Positions 14,287-26,932 of a DNA stretch of 64,000 nucleotides are shown here, in pieces. The notes under the pieces were generated by a model that was not told the origin of the DNA, made no database searches, and saw only the letters and a program-made list of their open reading frames with translations. The stretch spans positions 3,043,001 to 3,107,000 of the forward strand of contig NC_134679.1 of assembly GCF_024713945.1 (NCBI RefSeq). The letters run 5' to 3'. Position 1 is the first letter of the stretch. Each line of letters begins with the position of its first letter. A program made the translations under genes and the position numbers. The DNA is from Dermatophagoides farinae (taxonomy: Eukaryota > Arthropoda > Arachnida > Sarcoptiformes > Pyroglyphidae).

Positions 14287-14910
14287 CTTAAAACATTGAT
14301 CAGCATTCATTAGATGTTGACGACTTTTTCCAATTTTAGCTGCATATGGTCCAAATGTTGTTGAACGTTGAATATCGGTTGAGGTTGCAATATAAAAATT
14401 TTTCATAATAGTATTGCTCATCATTAATTCATTATCATTTGATATGTTTGGATGAACTTGTAATTTTTCAGGTAAATTTGGAAAATGTTTTGCATAGATT
14501 TGTTGTTCAACAAATTTTGTTGTATTTATACTAAAATTTGAAAATCTATCCACATTAAATTTTTGATGATTATTCAATAATGGATTGGTTGTTGAAGATA
14601 ATTTATCAATAGTTTGTGCATACTGTTCAGAATAAAAATCTGAATGTGGATGCAATGAATGAATATTATGATGATTGTGATGAGGAGGTGGTGGAAAAAG
14701 TGAAGATAAATAGGATGCCATTGTGTTGGCTGAAATAGTTGGCGATACTGGTGAATGATTATCCGATACAAGGTTTCCTGGAGCCATGGATGTAATCTTT
14801 AAATTTTGATCAACGATTTTTATCGATCGATTTTTTTTACTTTCAATATTTGATTTGTTAATATTAGATTTTGTCGATCGTAACGATGATGGTAACAAAT
14901 CTGTAATCAT
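14287..14910 (-). CDS. 5' exon of PRDM-like gene (low-complexity N-terminus and start of PR-like domain)
   Basis: The 208-codon frame runs from ATG at 14910 to a strong donor (TTTAAG/GTAAGT at 14286). An in-frame TAA lies a few codons upstream of the ATG, so this is the first Met if there is no earlier exon. An ATTACAG acceptor overlaps codons 2-3, so it could instead be an internal exon. Residues 1-50 are basic and Ser-rich. The middle holds a PPPPHHNHHN-type stretch and Asn-rich linkers. The C-terminal 45 residues include YIATSTDIQRSTTFGPYAAK, which resembles the opening strand of PR domains (a G-T-x-F/M-G-P-F/Y core). The two exons together give 306 residues. Coding status looks firm; the family assignment is tentative and no catalytic SET motif is visible. 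Confidence 0.7.
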
Positions 14911-17900
14911 TTTCGATTCAGATTAAAATCGTATTGAAAAAATTTTTTTTTTAATATACGATCACGTATCCTGAGACAGACCATCCTGGGAACGAAATAG
15001 AAGAAAAAATTGTAAAAAAAAAACATTTAGTTATTTGACACATACACACACACACACAAACAATAATAGGTAAAAAATGAACAATTTTTTTCTCCAAATC
15101 TTTTTTCACCATCACAATCATGACGGAACTTGAACATTGTGTCGATTGGATTATATGATATACGCCCGAAAAGAAAACATTAACGTATTGATCACCCCAC
15201 ATCACATCATAAAACAAAACACTCATCAAAGTAAACATTCATTGATTTGAATATATGTGACAATATGTGGCCATCATTTTTTTGTTTATGATGATGAACA
15301 TCAAATATAATCTCTATGGTTATGATCACTTTAATCAATGTCAATTTGTCAAAAACAAAAAAAAAACGATAATAGAAAAAAAAATAATAATAATATCGTG
15401 TCGTATTTCAAGCCTTAACCCTTAAACAAAAAACTTGGCAACAATTTTTAGCTAGAAAAAAAAATAAAGAAGATCCTCAATCTTGATAAGTATGTCGATG
15501 ATGAACAACAACTTGACGAGAATCCGGTTTCCTGTGTTGAATTGTTCTTCTCTTTTTTTTCTTGAAAAATGGCAGACAAGTAAAAAAAAGAGGAGACAGA
15601 AATTTTCTGTTTATTATTTATATATTTAAAAAAATGATGATGACAGTTTTTTGTTTCTTTCTTTGTTTTGTTTTATCAACTTTTCTAAATTTCGATGAAA
15701 TAAACACACACACACACACACACACACAAAACACAAGATCCTTGTTTGTCTATAGCTAATATATTCCATATTGTTTTTTTTGTGTGAATATTTTGGCTGG
15801 GCTTGTAAATATAACATAAATACTATACACACACATCTACACATGCAAGAGATCCTTTTTCTTAATTGGCCATTTCGAACGGAAATGATTTTTTTTTGCA
15901 GCTAAAGATTTGTCAATTTTTTTTGACAACCAGAAACAACAAGAAAAAAAAACCCAATCAGCCAAAAAACAAAAACAATTGCAATAGGTTTGAGGTTAGA
16001 GATATTTTTTTTTTTTACTTCGAACAATTTAAGAATTTATTTTTTTACACTTGACATGTACCCTCTATGTACAAAAATTACAGTTAATCAAATAGTGATG
16101 TTTTTTTTCTGTCCCAGTTTCATTTGTGTTACTTAAATTATGGTCATCCGTTTACAAACAGTAATGAAAACAAAACACCTCGAAAGTCAACAGTTTTTTT
16201 TTATCACCCGAACATCCAATGAATGGACAAAGAAAAATATTGATAATTAAACTTTTGCTCAAAAAAAATGAAAGAAGATAAATGACAATCAAGATAGCCA
16301 AATATCCAGAACAAAAAGTCTTTTTTTACGGATTAAATCCAATTCTTATTTTGATTTCAATTTTTGTTTGACTAGCTAAGCTAATCGTAGAATGCGCACG
16401 CCCTATCTATTATCAATCTAATGGATGGAAAACGGTATTGGCCAATATGGTTTATATTTAATTCCAAACAAAAAAAAAAGAGTCATTAATTTGACGTTTG
16501 GTCGTGGCTATTTAGAGGTTTGAAAATGAAACGAAACGAAAAAAAATAAACGATTTTCTTTCAACATCAACGTTAGTGATGAAAATGATTGCACGCTCAT
16601 TAACACTCTCTTTTTCATTCATTCACTTTCAAACTTAGTTAACATTTACTTGGACCTTGGAACACACGTCGGTCATCATCATCATCATCATCATCATCGT
16701 CATCATTGTCCATAGCACCGATGGCAAAAATAAAATTCAAAGATCATCTAAATAGTCAATTTAATACAATTGTGTTTAATAGATTCTATCCCCATAATAT
16801 TCCAAATGGTTAGCACTATTGTAGAAAATTGATGTACTCTTCCCCTTAATAGTCATCATTTATTTATACTCACTATAAAAGCTATATAACAAGCAAGTGT
16901 GCACACATAAATAAAAATATCACTAAATGAAACTGTAAAAACCAAAGATAAAGATGTTTCCATTAAGAAAACAATATCAACATTTTTTTTGGTACTGGAC
17001 ACTAACACACACACACGCACACCCACAGTTGCTAATCAGTGTTCATATGGTCTTTTTTTTCTAGTTGACTTTATCAACGATACTTAATCTATACGATTGT
17101 TGTTGCACGAGTGTCTGTCCACTTGACATGGAATGAAATTTTTTTTTCTCTGATGAAAAAAAAAATTTCTTCGTGTGTTTGTGTGTGTGTAAGTCTATGT
17201 TTTTTTTAAAAAAAAGACGACGGAAATTCATTTTCGATAATATCGATGAAATGAAAATTTTGAGAAAACAAAAAAAAAATTCTGCTTTGAAATGAAAATT
17301 GAACTGGACTCAACATGAAACAAACAAACAAACAAACAAAACATTATTTACTAAAACGACAAATGTACGAAAGAAAAAAATGCTGAACTCATCAACACTC
17401 TGAACAACACACACACACAACTTGTATCAAAATGAATGGATCGATTTAATGAAATTGATTTTTTTTCTTAATATCCAAAATTCTCATTCAATACGAAACA
17501 AAAAAAAAGAATCGTACCGATACAATATGGTGTTCAGATGGACGTTCAATTATTATTAGTAAATTGCTAAATTGAATTTAGAATAAATCATGAGCCATTT
17601 AAATCATTGTATAGTAATCGACATGATTGAGCTTTTGTTGTTGTTGTTGTTGTTTTAATATAATTTTTTTTTGCAATACTGTTGATCACATTTCAAAATT
17701 GTAACCCGATCCGTTGAAGAATAAGCTCCGCCCAATCGACATATGAATCATTGATGTAATTTTGCAAAAAAAATTATAAAGAAACAAAAAAAACTCCACC
17801 CACTCATGAAAAATCAACTTAATAAAACCAATCAAATTAAATTCTATCGAAAAAAACAACAACAACAACAAAAATTAAACAAATCAATAAATTCATTAAA

Positions 17901-20900
17901 TCGATTAATATATTATATTTATTGGACTTTGGATAGCAAACACATATAGCCTCTTATAATGTGAGTAGGAATTTTTTTTATGAATATAAATTATGGAAAG
18001 GTTACCGTAAGGTCAAGTAGTGACGGATGTTCCAATATTTGATAGTTCAATGTTGAAGTTGTTGTTGTTTGGGTTTTTTTTTATGTAATGGTCATATATT
18101 GCTTAGTAAATGATGAATTGATGATTCTCTGACATATGTATAAGTAAACATAAAAATGTACATATGGAATCTAACACATTTTTTAGACAAAATGATATTG
18201 CAAATAATAATGAATGAATGATACAGAAAAATACACGTACACACTACTCATACATAAAAAACATTCAGGTACATAAGAAATTGATAAAAACGAGCAGATG
18301 GTTGAAAATGATCAACATTAAAACACGCATTCACAATAACAATGATACAATTGAATAATGATGACAATTTTTTTTCAATTTCGGTAAATGTGTGATGCAC
18401 AAATATGGTAGTAACCGTAAATGGGAACCAACACATTAACAAAATAAAAATAAAAACTAAAAATGTTGATGATAGATATACCCAAATGGCAAATGACAAT
18501 AAACAAAGATGGAAACAAAAATATCTTCTCAAGATTTTTTTTTTGGATGAATCGGTGGATCGGTTGGTTGGTTGGTTGAATCATCGGAGATAGAGGTGGA
18601 GCGTCTTTTTTTTTGTGACAGTCACGATAAATATATACAACTGATGATAAAAGCAAAAGCAAAAAAGGAGATATTAGTATATTTATATTCAGTATACATA
18701 GTGAATGCTTATTTTATTTTATTCGTATATAATAATATGTCTATGTGTGATAGAGAGACAGATAAAGAGAAAAAAAAGAAAGAGAAAGACAGACAGACAA
18801 ACATAGATATGGATGATATGTTGTGTGTGTGTGTGTGTGTATGGATGAGCCAACCGAAATACGCACAATACAATAAAGCACGCTTGCTTTTACGTATAAG
18901 AATAAGGTGGAGCTTCATCTAAACACATAGCCACAGTTATTTTGTGATGAACCCCAAAAAAAAAAAAAACAAAACCAACAACTAAAACGAAGAAGCGTTC
19001 AATTGATGAATCCATAGAGAAAGGCAACACATTTTGGAATTGATGATCAAAAAAAAAAAATATTTGAATACACTACACATAGAAGGGGAGAAAAGAAACA
19101 CCGATAGGTGACAATAAGAGAAACAGAATTCAATTCTCTTTTCAATGATGATACAGTGAATAAGAATGAAGATGAAATGCGCATGGCTATCTCTATTATA
19201 ACCACCATATATAGCTTTTTAGTATTCTTTTAGCTTGGAAGGATTCAATATCTGTTTTTTGTTTGTTTGTTTGTTCTCTGCATTTATGTGATTCAAACCA
19301 AGAATCAGGATGGATGGTATCATCCTTCTTTTTTGTTATTTTTTTCATTGAACAATGATGATACCATACCATGCTAATGACGAATAATGATGACGATTGG
19401 CTGTTTTCATCTGTCTACTGGGCGGTACTTTTTTTTACCATTTTGACTATCCTGGGTATCTTTTTTTTTGTTGGCCATGTGTGTGTGTATGTGGATGCGC
19501 GTTACCATCTTCGTTTGCAGTGAATACTTTGATTCCAATGTTGAAAAAAAAATAAAAGAAATGTCAGATACATGTAGTATCTGATCTCTGTATATATGTT
19601 TGTTTCCATTCATGGCGTCTATTGTCTCAAAGTAACAAACGAAAAAAAAAAAAAAAAATATTATATGCCTGTCGCTATAGATGCCAAAAAAAAAAACTCA
19701 GTGTGCTTACATCAGCATCGCAAATAATACATGATAACGATAACATGAAAATGCCAAAGTAACAAAAGAAAAAGATTGAGTTGAATAAAAAACTTTTTTT
19801 TTACGGATTCTATGGAGCAATCCTCAAATAAAACATCAGAAGCATCAATGTTGATATATGGTGTGCTTGCAAGAAAAAAAAACACCACTCATTCTGTAAA
19901 AGAAAAGGAACACAGAAAAAAATGAGATTCAATTCTTATAACAAATGAATCCATACTAAGTTCGTTTTTTTTTTACTGGAAAAGGTCGACAGACATTTGG
20001 ACAATGAGCATCGAGCCGAATAAGAGGAGAAAAAAGTATAAAGAGATTTCAAATCTGTATGCAGCCGAGCAAACCAATGAAAAAAAGTGAACAACAACAA
20101 CAACAACAACGACAACACGAAAAGGTGATCTTTAATGGATGAAGGCTATTTCGATCACACACCACACGCACAGACACAGCAGCCATATATATTTTAGAAA
20201 CAAAACAAAACAAAAAAACCTTGCCTAATAATGACATTAAGCCGGATATTGTACACTCAGATCATTATCATCATCATCATCATAGATTTTAGATGTTAAA
20301 AAAAAAGTATTTTTACATCTTCTCTTTCATCATCATCATAATGTGATCATCATCAAACAAATGAAAAAACTGAATGTTTTTTTTTATCAATCATTTCTAT
20401 CTATGATATGATCCATTTATGATTGAATGATCATTTCCTAAAGTGGCTCCAATATACACACAAACACACACAAAAAATCAATGTTCAATTCAAATCATCT
20501 GATCTGATCAAAGATTGTATTTTCATTTAATAGAGTTGTCTACTCAATTGATGACATTTAGAATGACAATAACAACAACTACAACAACCAAAATAGGATA
20601 GTCTTAAATTGAATTCAACAAAGACGAAAAATTTTTTTAAAGGCTCATAGTTGAAATTGATGATTGGAAAAAAATTGAATTGTCAAAAAAAAAAAAAAAA
20701 AAAAAATAAGGACCAGAAGAGATTGTCAAGACAATGAAAGAAAAAAAAATCAAAAGCAAGTCAGTGAGACAAAATCTATTGATTGTTGGCTCAATCCCTG
20801 CCAAACAAATTAGCTGGGTATTATATATGATGATGGCCTAGTTGAATGGATCCTCAAATGATCCAAAGGCTAGGCGATCATGCATTATAAAACGTTCCAA

Positions 20901-23372
20901 TATATCGGACAATCTGTCTCTCTCTTTCTTTTTTTTTTGTTCTTCCTCAAATGTTGTTCCATCAATCTACGACCATCCGATTCAGCAAAAAAAAAAGATT
21001 ATGTCTGCTACTACACCTCGCCTGATTCAATTCAATTCAATTCAATTTGATTTGAATCGCTACCTATTCGTATAAGGGGCCATAAAGCACATATAAACAC
21101 ATACACATACCGAAAAAAAAGGTCAAAGGTGATAGAAAAAGAGACAAATACAACAAAAAAAAAGATGAATGATCATCGATTGAGAAGAGACTGGTCGATG
21201 TCGTTATCACACACACACACACATACGTACAAATATAAACGAAACAAACGTTTTCGGATATAGTTTGTATATTCTTTGGCCGACAAATTCAATACAAATG
21301 CTAATAAACACACAAATATAACAACAACAACAACAAATAATTTTTTGACTAAGTCTGTCATCATCATAAATAAGCAAATTTCCATATTCTTTTCATTGGA
21401 TGTTATATTTTATTCGTTCAGTTTTGTTCTGACCAAAGGTTATAATAACTCAATTTTGTTTGCATTTATATTATGGCCATACATTGTATATATGTAAATA
21501 TTACAAAATGACAAAAAAAAGTGGACACAATATATAGTAGTAGAGGAAAAAAGTTGACTAAATTAACACGTCATCATGTGAGGACAAACATCCAATAGGA
21601 AAAAAAACTTTGGACCATATTAACTTAAATAGATAGATAACTTTTTGTCGGATTAAGATCAAAAAAAAAAAATAATAAAAAAATTCTTAAGTTATCTTAG
21701 TTTTTTTGTTGATTCGGTGAATAAGAAAAACAGAAATTCGGTTTCGAGTCAAATAGATTGACAAATAAATGCTAGAGTCGGAATGAAATCTCGTTTTTTG
21801 TTAAGGCAGCGGGTCAATAACAGAGACCTAGGGACCTAGTCGACATATAAGTAAGTGCCCAATTGCAATATTTGTTATTTCTATTGTTCATAATAATATG
21901 TTATTATCAACATAATTTATCGTATACATTTCGTAAGTTTTTATTTCAAATTTTGTTAGCTAGTTATCGTTTGGTACAAAAGTCAAGCCGGGCGTGCACG
22001 TTGTTTACCTGCTGTATATACAAGCTCAATAATAAATATATCCAATAATGCGACAAAGTGAACAACAACAACATCAAATAAAGCATGAAAAAGTATCACA
22101 AAATGTGAAAAAAATTGCTCAAACATCGAGATAACGTTATTTGGTCTTGAAAAAAATGGTCCTCAGAGTAAATAAACTAATAAAAATTATAGGGACCACA
22201 CACATACACACAGATAGATAATCGTCATGAATGTTTACGGGAGCCAAAAAAAAAGTTTCAGAATATTTCTGTAAAAAAAAGAACAAAAATAATAAACAAC
22301 AAGATGAAAAAAAAAAAATGTTTGCGTTCTGGTTCGATGAGATTTAATTGAAAACAATCTCAACTCATCTCTGGTTGTCGTTGAATCAAAACCACGATTA
22401 TATTGGGTGACAACAGCAATATATGAGATATATAACAAACAACTGCGCAGTTTTTTTTCCTGTTGTTGTTGTTGTATTCACCACTAATTTCCTAAACCAT
22501 AAGGTCGAGTCAGAAAAAAAACGAAAAAAAATGTCTCTCCCAATATGTGTGTGTGTGTGTTTGGACCAATTAATCATCGGGAATTAAGCATGTGACATTG
22601 GTTGTTGTGCATGTATGTTTTGGATCTATCATTTTTAGTTATTGCCAGAAAAAAAAACTAGGCAACAACCTCTCTCTCTCTCGCTTTTTCCATCTTGATT
22701 TCTTTGGAGTTATCATTCATTACAATTATATATTGTATTGGCACAAGATTCAACCAAACAAACGAAAAACTGTCAGCCAACCAAATCGCTGTTGTTGTTG
22801 TGTTGATGTATCACGATGACAACGTTTGAACAAACTTTGTTAAAATATTAATGATGGAACAATTTTTTTTTCTCATTATTGATGCAATGATAATTGATAA
22901 TCTGATGAAAATTGATGATAAAAAAAAATTATCAAAAAGTTTTTGACCTTCACCAAAATCAGTAAAATTACGCACATATACACACACAAGCTTTGTAAAT
23001 TTAATTCTTAAATTTTAAAATATTTTTTTTTTCAAATCATAATCAATGAATTCATTCATCTAAAAATTCAAGATTGATGATAGAGAATAAATGTAGAAAA
23101 TAAAAATATTATTCGATCCATTTTCATTTCAGGCCCTTCAATTTACATACACACACACACACACACACACACCTATTTTGGTTGGATGTAGAATAAAGCA
23201 AATTGATCCGTCACATTACAGATATATACACAAAGCAAAGCAAATAGTGTTAATTATCCGTAACGTAGGCTTGTGTGTGGGTTCATCTGTATGTAGCCAC
23301 AAGTAAGAAATGTGAAAAATAATCAAATCAAAAAAAAAAGAAAAAAAATGCAAAAATATAAAACGAAAAATA
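14911..23372. other. Intergenic or intronic repeat-rich DNA with small complexity islands
   Basis: No supported gene is seen. The stretch contains (CA)n around 15704-15729, (AAAC)n near 17318-17340, (TCA)n at 16676-16698, (AC)n at 23149-23172 and many A/T tracts. Higher-complexity islands occur at about 16370-16460 (+, 28 open codons after a good pyrimidine tract and TAG) and 21770-22030 (GC-richer, with a repeated GACCTAG unit). Either could be an exon, a regulatory element or chance. Confidence 0.5.
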
Positions 23373-23610
23373 TTAACGGTCACGTCCTCGGCCTCGATAT
23401 GAATCGTCACACTTATTATTATTATTATTATTATAATTGTTATTCCAATTATCATCATTGGGTACCGGTCGATAAAGCTAGTGAACGAAATCGAAAATGA
23501 AGACATCATTCCATTCACACGCATTCGAAATGAAAACAGTCGATTTTTATTTTTACAATGTGACATTTGGTGTCTTTGGTTGATTTTGACCGTTTTTTTT
23601 GACTGTTCAT
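23373..23610 (-). CDS. Candidate two-exon small gene with Asn-rich, RG-rich C-terminus
   Basis: The terminal exon at 23373-23477 reads phase 0 after a good acceptor (TTTCGTTCACTAG). It encodes LYRPVPNDDNW, an N-rich run from an (AAT)n repeat, then KCDDSYRGRGRDR and a stop. The RG tail comes from a GC-rich 21-mer that stands out from the AT-rich surroundings. A compatible upstream exon at 23557-23610 starts ATG and reads MNSQKKRSKSTKDTKCHI, giving a 52-residue basic protein across a 79-nt intron, the size typical of this genome. The donor (ATT/GTAAAA) is weak, so the upstream part may be wrong and the RG exon may belong to a longer gene. RG-rich tails commonly bind RNA. The opposite strand also reads an Arg/Pro-rich frame over the same bases, so strand is not certain. 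Confidence 0.3.
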
Positions 23611-26600
23611 ACATTTGCATATGACACGTAATGTAACATATAGACAGATAGACAACAATATATACAACTAATAATGAGCCATGACAGTTCAAAGCTAGAC
23701 CTAGGAAGCCAACGATGAGGATTACATTACATATTGAAAAACACATACATTCAATGACATGGACCAAATTTTTCGCACTGTATTGTCACTGGACTAACCA
23801 AAACTTAATCACGAAGACTCAGCTAGAAAGCAGAAAAGACAACCGGGTCCCAATACAAATATCACAATGGACTCTTCACTATCGAGCCTCATGAACCAAA
23901 ATGTTTCCATCCATTGTGATGATTTAACTATGGTCTACAGAATGAATAATTGAATAAAATGACGTACAGACAACATAAGGATGAATGAATTGTTAGCTAA
24001 AAAAGATTAGCCCATTCAGTGTCATTTGTTCTCTTTCATTTCTCTTCTTCTCTCTGGTCCTATCCTGTCTCTACTCGTTTTTTTTTTTTTGGTCTTTGGC
24101 CCGACAATGAATACAACGTCAGTCAGGATGACATCTCAATCAGGCTTTTCGTATTCTGGATTGCCGACAATTGTGATTGTATTTTGTGAAAGATGGGAGA
24201 GATATATCTCTCATATATACACACACACAGTGAAGTGACAACAAGAGGACAATGAAACAACAATGTTGAACTACATAAAACCCGTATATCAGAAAAAAAG
24301 ACAGGACAATCAATTTTTATATATATATATAGCGCAACAAGGGCCCGATTTTTTTTCATTGATTGAAATGAAGAGAAAATCTCATAAGGTACCTATGGTA
24401 CATGTATATACACAGCACGATTATGAATAGTATGCTAGCCAGAGAAGGCTAATCATCAAAAATCATCATCATCATAACAATAATGGTAATAATAATCAAG
24501 ACATATTGGGACGATTCATCTGCCAAAACTAGTAGCTAATATTCAAAGACAGTTATAATAGTTTAGTACTGAATTCCAATTTATTATCCCTTAGCTTCAA
24601 TACCATTGTTGCTGTTGTTGTTGTTGTTGTTTCATATTGTACGAAACGACGGGGCTCAGTTCAATTTTGACTTTGACACTTGCGAAATTTCATTTTGGTT
24701 ACTATATGTAACTGTACACATTCATTTGACAATTCAATCAAATTATAGAGAGAAAAATGAAATGAAAAAAAAGAGGAAGAGATAATCTTCTTTTTTTTCT
24801 GAATTTTATATATTACATGAACAAATAATGAATGAAAAAAAATACCTTTGTCCTATCATTATAGAGAAAAGTCTATAATAATAACAATATTCAATCCAGA
24901 CATCAAATATCATTGCATATGATTTGATTGAAAAAAAAATTTTTTTCATCCTGAACCAAACCTTAATTATTTTAATCAGAAAAAATTTTTAATCTCTTGA
25001 TCGATTGATTTTTTTTGGGGGGAAATGTAAAGGTAAACTTTTGAGGAAAAAAAATTTGGGAAAAAATTTTTCGATTCAAAATGATAATACAAACCATGTT
25101 GTTGGAGAGAACAAAAAAAAAAGGACAAAGTTTATTCTCAATGCCAATGGTAACATCAGATACATATATTATTCAAAAAAAAAACAGACAAAACCAATAG
25201 AAATAAAATTAGATAAAAACAAGCTGTTACCATGTTGATCAAATGAATCTGTAACTCCTGTATGATCTCAGAATGGTCATCAATTATCACACGAATAAGC
25301 TATATAAACTGAAACAACAACAACAAATTTTTTTTTTGAAATCAACATAGAGTAAAATTTGACGCCTAATTTAGCCTGTCACAATCATGTGTGTGTGTGT
25401 TATGGCCTCACTGAATAAAAATTTACAAATACAAAAAAACATGTAAATCATCATTTTTTTTATGCGACATGCAAAAAAGATAACGACAAAGTTCATTCAC
25501 ATAATGTCCTTGGATATTTGGGGACTGAGGATCATCTTACTTTAAAAAATAAAATATTTTTTCTTTTGGAACAAAAGAGAGAGAAAAAAAAATTTCTGGT
25601 CATTGAAAATAAACTAAGTATAAAATATATATATGTAGTGATAACGACACCTGACTAACTTGAACATGATAACAATTTTTTGTCATCATGGCGCGGTTCC
25701 TGTTTGTCAACAACAATTGTCAAAAAAAAAAAAAAAAATAGCGACAAAGAAGAAAAAAAAATTCACAAACAATAGGAAGACCTAACTAACAGGCTAGAAG
25801 AATAGTACATATAGGTGATGATGATGATGATCCAAGACATAGTTATGAATATTTATCCAATATATAACCTGCTGAGCAACAACAACCTACATACATAGCC
25901 TTTCTCGGGAACTTTTTTTTTACAAAGAATGGAAATAATTAGATTGATAATGTTGCTGTAGTTGTATATGTTCAGGGGTTTATGTTACATTTTTCTTTCT
26001 GTTGTTGTTTAGAGGTGTTTTTATCTTCTTTTTTTATTTTATTTTTCCTGGTTAGTTACGTACCTATGAAGATTCAATCATACAAATGAATATGGTGAAG
26101 AAGAAAAATAGAAAAATTTTAATCAAAATTTTTTTCGCTATTGTCATTTTCCATTTCGCTAAGACTCGATCTAAGGTGAGAGATAGAAAAAAAAATCTTT
26201 TGTACACAAATGCAACTTGTGACACCTTTTGTTTGTCTTTTTTGTCTATGTGTTTTTTTTTTTTTTGGTTGGTCCCCATGACTCGTCTCTCTTTATCTAC
26301 AATTTTTTTTCTCTCAAACGTTCCATGTTTGATTACAGCTACCAGTGTTGACTATCAACGATAACATGGCTTTGGACAATGAATAGATGAATAAAAAAAA
26401 AGAATCAATGAATGAAAAGGTGTTGGTCCACGAAAAGACTTTTTCATCGACCGACACCTTGTGTCCAATTTATTTTTTTTGGTTGCAAGTCTTTATTTTC
26501 AAAAAAAAAAAAAAAAAAAAAATATTCAATTGAATTTTTCAAGCAATGATTTTTTTGGCCAATATTGAAAATGTGAAGAAGAAGAATGAAAATAGATCTA

Positions 26601-26738
26601 ATCAACCAATGCTCGCTGCAAAATGTATGTATGTGAATGTGAATCACAAAAAAAAATCTTTAGATAGTGACAATTGAATTTGGACCGTCGGATCGAAACA
26701 AATGATCTTTTTATTTTTTTATTTGGACGGTATCTTAC
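23611..26738. other. Repeat-rich non-coding stretch
   Basis: No supported gene is seen. The region around 24100-24240 is more complex than its surroundings and is open in several frames on both strands, so no single frame can be chosen. A short plus-strand open segment at 26339-26386 follows a good acceptor and is treated as a finding. The rest is A/T tracts, (CA)n and (TGA)n, including an uninterrupted A run of about 21 near 26502. Confidence 0.5.
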
Positions 26739-26932
26739 TTGGTTTTGAGTATATATGAACAAATGTGGCCGTTAATGATTTCAAGAGAAACCAATGGTAA
26801 AGAGAAAAACAAAATAGTTTCAATATGTAAAATCCTCAAAAAAAAACATTGATAAATATCATAGCCAAAAATAAAGAGGCGAAGCTTACGCTTGGATGGA
26901 TCTTTCATGAAAATATTTTGAAACTTTTTCAT
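26739..26932 (-). CDS. Candidate 5' exons of an unidentified minus-strand gene
   Basis: A possible first exon (26932-26890) reads MKKFQNIFMKDPSK plus one base and ends at a good donor (AAGC/GTAAGC). A 55-nt intron ends in a T-tract and GAG. The next exon (26834-26739) keeps phase 1, stays open for 31 codons with a hydrophobic stretch containing FYILKLF and SLYHWFLLKSL, and ends at another strong donor (CCAA/GTAAGA). TATAAAA at 27027-27021 (minus) lies 29 nt from a TCA initiator-like site. No downstream exon was identified with confidence and the family is unknown. In AT-rich DNA such combinations arise by chance, hence the low score. Confidence 0.22.

Noticed and set aside
23216-23767. 183-codon minus-strand open frame
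   Set aside because: Composition follows (ATT)n repeats and AT-rich background, with Ile/Phe runs and no domain. It overlaps, in a different frame, the more gene-like two-exon candidate at 23373-23610.
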